NCBI GenBank assembly: GCA_029269725.1 | Contig: JARJHS010000006.1 | Coordinates: 342,703 to 406,702 of the forward strand | Length of the DNA: 64,000 nucleotides | From: Pollutibacter soli | GTDB lineage: Bacteria > Bacteroidota > Bacteroidia > Chitinophagales > Chitinophagaceae | Reading direction: 5' to 3' | Part shown: one piece after another, positions 35,984 to 43,494 of the stretch | Layout of the letters: every line of letters begins with the position of its first letter | How positions within the stretch are numbered: the stretch's first letter is position 1 | Translations under genes and position numbers: made by a program | The notes under the pieces: generated by a model | Database searches by the model: none | The model's input: the letters and a program-made list of their open reading frames with translations, nothing else | What the model was told of the DNA's origin: nothing

Positions 35984-36701
35984 ATTTGCTGGTGTTCCCA
36001 ACCGAATGTCATCGCCAGTTGCAGCCGCCAAAGAACACCAACAAATATTAGCAAAGCCGACAGTCACGAAATCTATATTCGGAAGTTTTATCTCTTATTT
36101 GTTGGTGTTCCTAGCCGTACGTTATGTCCTGGTGGAGCCGCCAGGGAACACCAACAGCGAAATCATCAGTTGCTGATGCAGAGCTCTTATTTGTTGGTGT
36201 TCCTATCTGAACGTTATCGCCTGATTAAGTCGCCAGGGAACACCAACAAATATTGGCAAAGCCGACAGTCACGAAATCTATATTCGGAAGTGTTATCTCT
36301 TATTTGTTGGTGTTCCTATCCGAATGTTAGCGCCTGACTAAGTCGCCAGGAAACACCAACAACTTTTGGCAAAGCTGACAGTCACGAAATCATTAGTTGG
36401 TGATGCAGAGCTTTTATTTGTTGGTGTTCCTAGCCGAACGTTATCGCCTGACTAAGTCGCCAGGGAACACCAACAAATATTGGCAAAGCCGACAGCCACG
36501 AAATCATTTTGGAGATGCATATCTCTTATTTGCTGGTGTTCCAATCCGAACGCTATGGCCTGGTGGAGCCGCCACGAACACCAACAAATATTGGCAAAGC
36601 AGACAGTCACGAAATCATTTTGGAGATGCATACCTCTTATTTGTTGGTGTTCCTATCCGAACGTTATCGCCTGACTAAGTCGCCAGGGAACACCAACAAA
36701 T
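35984..36701. repeat. array of seven system 1 hairpins
   Basis: Hairpins at 35984-36046, 36097-36156, 36189-36251, 36302-36362, 36416-36478, 36528-36589 and 36639-36701. Arms are ATTTGTTGGTGTTCC and GGAACACCAACAAAT. The loops share CCGAACGTTATCGCCTGACT, then AAGTCGCCA, with a variant TGGTGGAGCCGCCA. The period is 111-114 bp, except 92 between the second and third. Spacers repeat ATTGGCAAAGCCGACAGTCA then CGAAATC, followed by one of three endings before CTCTTATTTG. Copies 1 and 6 have GCTGG in the left arm, copy 2 a changed right end, copy 4 a GAAACACC. The array fills the gap between the M28 peptidase stop and the transposase. Confidence 0.92.
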
Positions 36702-36722
36702 ATTTGCGTTTGTATCCACAAT

Positions 36723-38837
36723 TCATTTCAACGTCATCGCCCCCGCAGCCACATTCGCATCCAGCACCTTCACCACATCATCCAGTTTCACCACACCATA
36801 ATACCAGTTCCCGGCAGCAAGGCATTCCGCCTGCAAAGCTTTGTTGATATCATAATAACTGCGCTTGCCATCAACAAAATTCAAAAGTTCCGTGCGCATC
36901 GTGGGATGAAGAATCGTTCCTGCAGCACCGCGCACCCTTTTTTCAAAATAAGTATCAAGTACAGGATGGTTTACAGGAATCTTTTTTGACGCAGCAGTTT
37001 CTGCTTCGCTTAGTTTGATCGATGGTGCTTTTGTGACACCATTCATTCGTTTGTACAACTCCGCAATTTCATTCTGCATCGCGGTTTGTTTTAATTTCAT
37101 TTGCGCAACAGCATTGGCAATCGCCTTATTCGATTCAGCATCATTTCCGCTGATCTTACTAACCGACTGCAGCGCACGTATTTCCCTAAGTATTCCCTGT
37201 TCAACAATAATATTTGCATTCTTCCATCCTTCTTCTTTATCCGTTACCGTCTGTATTTCATTGAATGCCGCCTGCAAGTCATTCGCAAGTCTTTTGCTTC
37301 CCTGCGCATAGGTTTCAGACAGCAACAAACTGGTCTGATCTTTTTCAGCCTTACCAAAATAATAAGCCATCGACGCAATGATGAACGCATTTCTCTCCAG
37401 CTGCGTCTGATCAATCTGCCAGAGATCATCTTCAGAAGAATGTATCCAGTTGTCATCCCAATTGATCAACGCAACCGATGGTACACCAATCGCCCCTTCA
37501 ACAAAATTGAGGTTATCCGATGCATCAAAGAAGGGCACAAATCTCGCTCCGAATGATTCGCGCGTTCCTCGTGTTGAATAAATAGGCCGTGAATGCGGAC
37601 GCGGATATCCTCCCATCCTTCCGGCAGTAATAAACGAATTGTTGGTTTGTATTACGAATGTTCCTATGTTCTCAAACACCGCATCGAGATAACTGGTGAT
37701 AGAATGCGGAGCATAGATCAGGTTCTGTACGCGACTTCCCAGCGACTGCTTAGCACCAACCATATCCTGGTGGAGGTTCAGCAATAATTTTGATGGTTGA
37801 TCCGGAAAATCCCTGAAATAACGGTACTCAGAATAAATTTCATCTGTCCACCAGAAACGGATATCACGCAGTGGCCGCTGAATCTTCCCTTCTGCAATGA
37901 GTTTATTCAGCGTGCGCGCAATCTCCAGCAGATTTGCACAACCACTTCCGTCATCGTTCGCAGATCCCTGTTCCTCCTGCAAATGCGCTGTAATTACAAT
38001 TGCCTGGTCATGATATTTTGATCCTTTGATCCATCCCTCAACAAACCCCGTACGTCCGGGTGCCTTTCCAATTTCGGTGTCTACCTTCACGCGAACAGTA
38101 ACTTTTCCTCCCGGCACTTTCTTACCGGTTGCAAAAAAATCTTCGGTTGTTGAAGAAGTAACCATTTTTCTTAATATATCTCCCTTTCGTGGTGGGAGAT
38201 TAAATGCGAAAGTTCCCTGTTTGCCTTCCGGCGGTGTTACCGCAATTCGCGTCCAGGCGATCTGATCAGGAAAATCAAATTGACTTTTACTTTCGGAAGT
38301 TGTATAGGAAATTACCCCGACAGCACCTTTCGCCCATACGGCGTTCGCAACTGCGGCTTGCGGATTACCATTGATAAGAACAATTTTTCCTGCAACATCC
38401 ATTTTTTCCAGCTCCCCTTTTGTTCCGTTGCCGATGTAAACAAGTTCAGCAGAGAGGTCTGCATCATGACTTCCATCAGAAAGATATACCGCATGATCAC
38501 CTATATCAGCAAGTTTTAATTCCACCGGATCAGTAATCCAGAGTTCCGCAGATTTTGCAGTATAGTTAGGTCCTTCCAGTTTTTGCTCAATAAATCTTAC
38601 ATCTTCCAGGCCTGCTTTTTTCGCCTGCTCAACAACATAATTCGAAGCCTGGAAAAATCCATCCATGCCGGAGTCCCGATGCCATTGTGTAAGAATCCGG
38701 ATCGCTTCGAAAGCGCGATCGCCGGACAATTCATTGATCAGCATCCTGATTTCGGCATCAGATAAAAATGGTGTTTGCTGCGCAGAAGCAGAACTGTACA
38801 CCAATAACAAAAACAAAAGCCTGCGTAATTTTTTCAT
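36723..38837 (-). CDS. secreted M28-family zinc peptidase with PA domain
   Basis: A 704-residue exported peptidase. MKKLRRLLFLLLVYSSASAQ is a signal peptide. A protease-associated (PA) domain lies at about 130-200 (LVYIGNGTKGELEKMDVAGK, then IVLINGNPQAA, GAVGVISYTTSES). The M28 catalytic domain (about 245-500) contains VITAHLQEEQGSANDDGSGC, with His285 and Asp295/Asp296 as metal-ligand candidates, and TDEIYSEYRYF carrying the acidic residues. A C-terminal helical region of unknown role (about 500-704) follows. M28 enzymes are aminopeptidases or carboxypeptidases with two zinc ions. Its stop is 21 bases from the last array hairpin. Confidence 0.85.
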   Translation of the reverse strand: MKKLRRLLFLLLVYSSASAQQTPFLSDAEIRMLINELSGDRAFEAIRILTQWHRDSGMDGFFQASNYVVEQAKKAGLEDVRFIEQKLEGPNYTAKSAELWITDPVELKLADIGDHAVYLSDGSHDADLSAELVYIGNGTKGELEKMDVAGKIVLINGNPQAAVANAVWAKGAVGVISYTTSESKSQFDFPDQIAWTRIAVTPPEGKQGTFAFNLPPRKGDILRKMVTSSTTEDFFATGKKVPGGKVTVRVKVDTEIGKAPGRTGFVEGWIKGSKYHDQAIVITAHLQEEQGSANDDGSGCANLLEIARTLNKLIAEGKIQRPLRDIRFWWTDEIYSEYRYFRDFPDQPSKLLLNLHQDMVGAKQSLGSRVQNLIYAPHSITSYLDAVFENIGTFVIQTNNSFITAGRMGGYPRPHSRPIYSTRGTRESFGARFVPFFDASDNLNFVEGAIGVPSVALINWDDNWIHSSEDDLWQIDQTQLERNAFIIASMAYYFGKAEKDQTSLLLSETYAQGSKRLANDLQAAFNEIQTVTDKEEGWKNANIIVEQGILREIRALQSVSKISGNDAESNKAIANAVAQMKLKQTAMQNEIAELYKRMNGVTKAPSIKLSEAETAASKKIPVNHPVLDTYFEKRVRGAAGTILHPTMRTELLNFVDGKRSYYDINKALQAECLAAGNWYYGVVKLDDVVKVLDANVAAGAMTLK

Positions 38838-39306
38838 ACAAAACTTTTAACCGTCAAATACAAAAAATGTGATGAGATTTTTTATTCATTACTCCCGAAT
38901 GTAGCAAAATTACTACCAGCAAAATCAGCTGGCCGGCAATAGACAAACACGGCTGCTGTTTTAAAGCAGGATAAAGAGGGTCTTTCAATAGCTGCCTGGG
39001 GCGACGTCTTTTTCCCGCGGATCATTAATGATTGAAGAAGCCGGTGCGCTCATGCTGATCTGCGCCCATCTGTGGGAAATTTTTGAAAATATCGGACTCC
39101 CGGCTTAATCTTATTTATTCAGAAAACACCTGTTAATTAAATTCAAATCGGAACAGCAACGTTTTTTTCAATGACTGATGGAGTGCATTTCATTTCTGGT
39201 AACCGCTTTCGTCATTGTGAAAGAGCTGAAAAAATAATTTTCAAATTCCTTCCGGTATGTACGCAATGAATTTGCTTTATGCTCGAGATGTGATTTAAAA
39301 CAAAGC
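38838..39306. other. intergenic region, no gene seen
   Basis: About 470 bases between the M28 peptidase start and the TolB-like gene's stop (both minus strand). It should contain the peptidase promoter. I see no RNA gene, clear repeat or credible reading frame. Confidence 0.5.
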
Positions 39307-40206
39307 CTACAACCGCCGATATTTCACATACGCAATCCATTCTCCATCGGGCGACCATGCAGGCACATTGATTGTACCTTGTCCACCAAAGAATACAGGC
39401 GTCAGATCCTTTATCACTTTTGTTTCCACATTCATCAAACGCAGCTTTACATCCTTTCCGAAGGGGTGCTGACCCTTTTGATCCTGCAGGTAAGCGATGT
39501 AATAAATATGTTGATTGTCCGGCGAAGGGTGCGCAAACCAGTTGTCAAAATCATCACTGGTTAACTGTGTCTGTCCGGAACCATCTGGTTTCATCCTGTA
39601 CAAATGCATTCTTCCGGTCCTGTTGGAATTGAAATAAATCCACTGACCATCGTAACTGTATTCAGGTCCGTCATCAAGTCCTTCCGCGTCAGTCAGTTTT
39701 GTCTCCGAAGTATCCATGAAATTTTTCCCGTAGACATCCCATTTTCCGTTACGCAAAGCACAGTACACGATGGTTCTTCCATCAGGACTGATACCATGCC
39801 AGTAACTGGGATTATTTTTTGCTACCAGTGTGAAATCACCGCTGGCAAAATTGTAGGCATAAATTCTGGACACGTTTGACCTTACCGTATCATCCCGGCG
39901 ACTCATCAGCAATACAGATCCATCGAAACTTAAACCATGATCGTTATTACAACCCGTTATTTTATCGGGAGCGATTTTACCCAGGTTTTTTCCATCAAGA
40001 CTGATCTTCTCCAGGAAACCTTTGGAATTAATGATCAGGAATTTGCCATCTCTTGACCAGTTGGGCGCTTCAAAATGTCTCTCTTCTTTCAGGATAACTT
40101 TTTCCTGTCCGGTTTTAATATTCAGAAGAATCAATGTGCTTTCGACGTTTGTTTGGTTTTGAGCGAATCCGGACACTGAAATCAGTAGGAAAAAAAGAAT
40201 TCTCAT
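39307..40206 (-). CDS. TolB-like beta-propeller secreted protein
   Basis: A 299-residue protein from ATG 40206, chosen because MRILFFLLISVSGFAQ is a signal peptide and the 74 codons upstream are not protein-like and run into a hairpin. The mature part is a WD40/TolB-type propeller with repeated blades: APNWSRDGKFLIINSKG, NDHGLSFDGSVLLMSRRDD, YWHGISPDGRTIVYCALRNG, GPEYSYDGQWIYFNSNRTG, FAHPSPDNQHIYYIAYL and VPAWSPDGEWIAYVKY. These domains bind proteins or form a lid for peptidases. No transporter partner is next to it. Function is unknown. Confidence 0.8.
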   Translation of the reverse strand: MRILFFLLISVSGFAQNQTNVESTLILLNIKTGQEKVILKEERHFEAPNWSRDGKFLIINSKGFLEKISLDGKNLGKIAPDKITGCNNDHGLSFDGSVLLMSRRDDTVRSNVSRIYAYNFASGDFTLVAKNNPSYWHGISPDGRTIVYCALRNGKWDVYGKNFMDTSETKLTDAEGLDDGPEYSYDGQWIYFNSNRTGRMHLYRMKPDGSGQTQLTSDDFDNWFAHPSPDNQHIYYIAYLQDQKGQHPFGKDVKLRLMNVETKVIKDLTPVFFGGQGTINVPAWSPDGEWIAYVKYRRL

Positions 40207-40368
40207 ATGAACATTATTTCGTTGTCGAAAATTCAAATGAATATACATGAAAGGCAATTCATTTGTGGGTGTTTCCCTGACGACCCGAATTCGACACAAC
40301 GTTAAAAATGGAACAACAATAGATAATAAACCCGCATTGCCCTGGATAATAAGCTCCCTGTTGCGAAT

Positions 40369-40430
40369 ATTTTGGGTGTTCCGAAGTACATTAAGTGCGG
40401 AATAACATTCCCACTGGAACACCAACAAAT
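40369..40430. repeat. isolated system 1 hairpin
   Basis: A damaged left arm ATTTTGGGTGTTCC pairs with GGAACACCAACAAAT. It lies between the VanZ-like gene's stop and the TolB-like gene's start, 4 kb from the array. It has no neighbours and its own loop sequence. Confidence 0.75.
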
Positions 40431-40450
40431 AGATTCTGCATTAAAGAACG

Positions 40451-40876
40451 CTACTTTTCAGGATTCGCCTTCTCGGTCCGGCCATCATTTACACTTCCTT
40501 TGACCACCAGGGCAATCAATGCAAACACCACCCATACCGCAGAAAAAGCAATCAGCCCATACAAATTTGATTGTACGTCTTCGGGATCAAACCTTCCATG
40601 AGCAATATGAAATTTCTTTTTTGAATATTCCTGTCCATATTCGATCGCAATTCCAAACAAGTAGAGAAATCCGAATACGAGGATATGCTTCCAGAGTTTT
40701 CTTCCGGCGAAGAGAATATTCAGAAAAGCAGCGGCGAGAAAATAAAATGCAGCATGCAATTCTTTATCATAATGCCTGAACTGCGACGGCAGTTTCAGGA
40801 TAAAGCCAACAATGGCAATTCCAAAGCAAATAATGGTTAGCGAAATTTTAAATCCGCGAGATAATTTTAAGTCCAT
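40451..40876 (-). CDS. VanZ-like membrane protein
   Basis: A 141-residue protein with four hydrophobic helices. The VanZ-type signature is visible as YDKELHAAFYFLAAAFLNIL and FGIAIEYGQEYSK, followed by HGRFDPEDVQSNLYG. VanZ family proteins are small membrane proteins, one of which gives low-level teicoplanin resistance; most chromosomal members have no proven role. It could be in one transcript with the TolB-like gene 244 bases downstream, but the hairpin between them argues against tight coupling. Confidence 0.8.
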   Translation of the reverse strand: MDLKLSRGFKISLTIICFGIAIVGFILKLPSQFRHYDKELHAAFYFLAAAFLNILFAGRKLWKHILVFGFLYLFGIAIEYGQEYSKKKFHIAHGRFDPEDVQSNLYGLIAFSAVWVVFALIALVVKGSVNDGRTEKANPEK

Positions 40877-40990
40877 GCTGTTGATTCAATTCCCTACTGA
40901 AAAAAGATGTCTGAAAAGCGTTAACTGAATTATTGAAGACTTGTTGTCCCTGGATCTGCTACTTTCACATAAGTTTAGATTTCTGCAACA

Positions 40991-42016
40991 TCACATCAGA
41001 ACCCCGTTCTTTGGTTGTATAGCAGGTGGCACATCCGTTTCTCCGATCATCTGTAAAAGATCAACTTCGATAGTCCTGCATATAGAAAGCATCGGCACAT
41101 CATTCACCAGGCCTTCAAACGGATTTTCGGAATAATCACCAATCAGTTCCATCACGAGGTACACCCAACCGATCAGCATTCCAAAGGGAATGGCCAGCCA
41201 CATGGCGATCGGGCCGAGCTTATGAAATTCGCCAACCAGCCCGAAGGGCAATAGAAATATAAATATGCTGACGAAAATAAAACTGAAGCCCCCGTATTGT
41301 CGGGGTAAAGGAAATCTTTTCAATCGTTCGGCCATACCCTGTTGCTCATAAAAGTCGTTCAGCACTTTCTGCATTTCCAGTTGACGCAGCAATTCAAGCT
41401 GACCTTCTTTGCAATGGAAAGCGAGCTGCTGACTTTGTTTATCGATGATCTGCGTTGCCAGGTTGACAAAAGGTTTTGCAGGATAAAGATCAGCATCCGG
41501 TAAATATTTCTTTGGCCAGTCCGGATCCACCTGGTCAACAAAGGCGCCCGCACCGAATCGGTCTCTACGCCCACGGCTAAACGAACCCCAGATCCATTTC
41601 AGGCTGACATGTTCCCAGGGAGTTGGAACCAACAATTGGGAACGTAATGTATATACCCATCCGATATGGCGGAAAATCAATTTGCGTTTAATATTCTTTA
41701 ATTCTTCCTCATCCATCGTATTACTGACGATATATGATTTAACCATGGCCGCCCACATCCTGCTGCTGTTGACTACAGCGCCCCAGATCCTTCGCCCCTC
41801 CCAAAGACGTTCATAGGATTGATTGTTTTTGAAACCCACATAAAAAGCAACGGCAGTACCTACAACTGAAACAGGTAGCCAGGGCAATGCGATCCATTTC
41901 CAGCCAGTGTAGTTGTAAACGATGGTTACAAGAAACATCCAGGAAGCAAGCCAAAGCAAATGATGGCCGGTGAAATGGTAAATCGTTCTTAACGTAATCG
42001 ATTTTCGGATGAGCAT
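40991..42016 (-). CDS. bestrophin-like anion channel (UPF0187)
   Basis: A 341-residue membrane protein. The bestrophin-family signature appears as GFKNNQSYERLWEGRRIWGA followed by VVNSSRMWA (about 60-90). An early helical pair (LLWLASWMFLVTIVYNYTGW) and two later membrane helices (FIFVSIFIFLLPFGLVGEF; IAMWLAIPFGMLIGWVYLVM) are followed by the family's conserved ELIGDYSENPFEGLVNDVPM. Bacterial homologues form pentameric ion channels (family knowledge). It appears complete. Confidence 0.88.
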   Translation of the reverse strand: MLIRKSITLRTIYHFTGHHLLWLASWMFLVTIVYNYTGWKWIALPWLPVSVVGTAVAFYVGFKNNQSYERLWEGRRIWGAVVNSSRMWAAMVKSYIVSNTMDEEELKNIKRKLIFRHIGWVYTLRSQLLVPTPWEHVSLKWIWGSFSRGRRDRFGAGAFVDQVDPDWPKKYLPDADLYPAKPFVNLATQIIDKQSQQLAFHCKEGQLELLRQLEMQKVLNDFYEQQGMAERLKRFPLPRQYGGFSFIFVSIFIFLLPFGLVGEFHKLGPIAMWLAIPFGMLIGWVYLVMELIGDYSENPFEGLVNDVPMLSICRTIEVDLLQMIGETDVPPAIQPKNGVLM

Positions 42017-42191
42017 GCAGTCAAAATAAAAAAAACAGCTGAATGGCTGTCGTGATCAATTTAAATCCAATATATGATTTTATGCAGATTTATACGGGAG
42101 GCAGGTGAATGTTTTCGAATTGATCATTTCTCATTGCATAATCAAGGCCTGTTTATTAGGTTAGATTCAGATAATTCAAAAATTTCCAGCT

Positions 42192-42277
42192 GATCTGCGC
42201 AGATTAAATACACGCAGAAGACGCAGAAAAACGTCAGCGTATTCTGCGTCTTCGATCTGCGAATTCTGCGGGAAATA
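42192..42277. repeat. ACGCAGA-type repeat, copy 1
   Basis: GATCTGCGCAGATTAAATAC, ACGCAGAAGACGCAG, ACGTCAGCGTATTCTGCGTC and TTCGATCTGCGAATTCTGCG form an inverted-repeat-rich unit. It matches 51983-52067 over about 85 bp in the same orientation. Confidence 0.75.
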
Positions 42278-42829
42278 GTAAATTCAAAACTGACAAAGAA
42301 AAAATCAGGAGTAAAATCAGGCTGGCCGATACATGAGCTGATGAGAGCGTAGTTTCCAGGGTATATAACTGATCAGTCCAACAACCGACGCTTATATATC
42401 ACACAGCAAATGCATTCTCCTTTTCACCAAAAATCAGCAATGTCAGTTTTTGAACTGAAACTTACAATGGAGTTTGCCGGATGAATACAGCAGTCCTATA
42501 CCGTTCAGAATTTCTTTTAAACTGATTTGTTTTATTTTGAAATCTGTCAATGATCCGGGCTGCGATCAAATTGGTAGGTTAACTATACCCGATCATCACA
42601 GCGATCACAAAACAGCAAAGACATTTAAGATAATAGTTCATGGCCGGTAATTTTAAAATGAAGGGCTTTCCCGGATTGGCATTGAACTGTTCATTCCGCT
42701 TACGATGGGAATGATACTGAAGGATTTCTTAGAATACAGGAAGGATCTGTGGTGGGAGTCAGATATTCAAGGTAAAAACTTTTTTTATGAAATCATAGTC
42801 TTTTGGCCAGGAACTTGAAGAACGGCAGT
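42278..42829. other. intergenic region, possible gene remnants
   Basis: About 550 bases with no complete gene. One plus-strand stretch near 42675-42825 reads IGIELFIPLTMGMILKDFLE in an open frame, and one minus-strand stretch near 42595-42645 reads MNYYLKCLCCFVIAVMIGYS. Each is short and could be a decayed gene or chance. Confidence 0.3.
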
Positions 42830-42871
42830 AATTTTTGCAGGGAAAACGCATGCGTTTTCCCTGCAAAAATT
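42830..42871. repeat. perfect 42-bp palindrome after the decayed transposase
   Basis: Arms AATTTTTGCAGGGAAAACGC and its complement, meeting at GCATGC, with no mismatch. It ends three bases before the TTA that is the pseudogene's stop codon. The core (AGGGA...ACGCATGCGT...TCCCT) is of the same type as the other system 2 palindromes. Confidence 0.9.
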
Positions 42872-42874
42872 CAT

Positions 42875-43392
42875 TTATCTGTAGAATTTATCCTCCTTCC
42901 CACGGGAGGGATTTGTTCTAATGTATTTAAAAACTTCTCCAACGAAATAACATCCCTCATTATATGATCATAAAACCTGGGTTGCTATTAAAATGCGAAT
43001 CCCAGACGATGAGTATGTTTTGAAACTGCCGATTTGTATGATCCGATTATTGACGAAAGAGAGTTCTTTCGCTGATTTTGAAATCATTGGGAACCAGTCA
43101 ATGGATCATCGTTTTGTAGGGACAACGCATGCATTGTACCTACAATTTTCAAAATCCCGTGAATGTGATTAGGCATTACCATAAATTCGCTCAATTTGGT
43201 GTTATCGGCGTGATTTTTAATTTCGTACCACATAATGTCAGCAATTAACCCCACGTTCGATAACTGCATTTTTCCATTTTGTATTTCACCAAAATAATTT
43301 TGTTTATTTCTCGTACAAATGGTGATGAAATAATCCGCAGGAGAAAGATAATCCCGGGATTGCGAATGGAGATTGGACATACGGTTGTTCAA
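42875..43392 (-). pseudogene. RAYT-type Y1 transposase, decayed
   Basis: The first 102 codons are open: ADYFITICTRNKQNYFGEI, a typical RAYT N-terminus, then FMVMPNHIHGILKIVG with the HUH motif HIH, ending DDPLTGSQ and TGA at 43084. In another frame the gene continues FQNQRKNSLSSIIGSYKSAV, SKHTHRLGFAF, then two stops (TAA TAG) where FAWQ is expected, then QPRFYDHIMRDVISLEKFL. A third frame ends YIRTNPSRGKEDKFYR and TAA at 42875. All expected family parts are present in order over about 172 codons. At least two frameshifts and two nonsense codons make it a pseudogene. Confidence 0.85.
43114..43145. repeat. system 2 palindrome inside the transposase pseudogene
   Basis: TTGTAGGGACAACGCATGCA followed by TTGTACCTACAA, an inverted repeat with one or two mismatches. 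It lies in frame, encoding VGTMHALSLQ, in the region after the HUH motif where this transposase type often carries a repeat-derived linker (from memory of the family). Confidence 0.75.
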
Positions 43393-43425
43393 AGGCCATT
43401 TATTTTGAACTCCATGAAATGGCCT
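43393..43425. repeat. hairpin before the decayed transposase
   Basis: AGGCCATTT, a 15-base loop, AAATGGCCT: a perfect 9-bp stem directly upstream of the pseudogene's start codon. It could be the 5' recognition hairpin of the element. Confidence 0.5.
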
Positions 43426-43455
43426 AAAATTATACTACTGCTTTTCCAGAAAAAT

Positions 43456-43489
43456 CAGAAAAACAATACCGACCGGACGTATTTTTCTG
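43456..43489 (-). terminator. possible terminator of the phospholipase C gene
   Basis: On the minus strand CAGAAAAATAC, a short loop and GTATTGTTTTTCTG form a stem with one bulge, followed by ATTTTTC. It begins 5 bases after the stop of the phospholipase C gene. The stem is AT-rich, so it is weaker than a textbook terminator. Confidence 0.4.
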
Positions 43490-43494
43490 ACGTA

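Noticed and set aside
35984..36701. CRISPR array
   Set aside because: Regular spacing could trigger CRISPR finders, but the spacers are conserved between units, each unit is itself an imperfect palindrome of about 62 bp with two arms, and there are no cas genes.
35984..36701. Integron attC array
   Set aside because: The hairpins resemble attC sites superficially, but the segments between them hold no gene cassettes, the required GTTRRRY/RYYYAAC core pattern is not kept, and the only recombinase nearby is a Y1 transposase.
35969..36847. Plus-strand reading frames of 93-122 codons across the array
   Set aside because: They are translations of the repeat (the string ICWCS or LLVF...ERY recurs each unit) and have no independent protein signal.
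39307..40428. Full 373-residue version of the TolB-like protein
   Set aside because: The 74 N-terminal residues precede a clean signal peptide and run into a mobile hairpin, so the internal ATG at 40206 is preferred.
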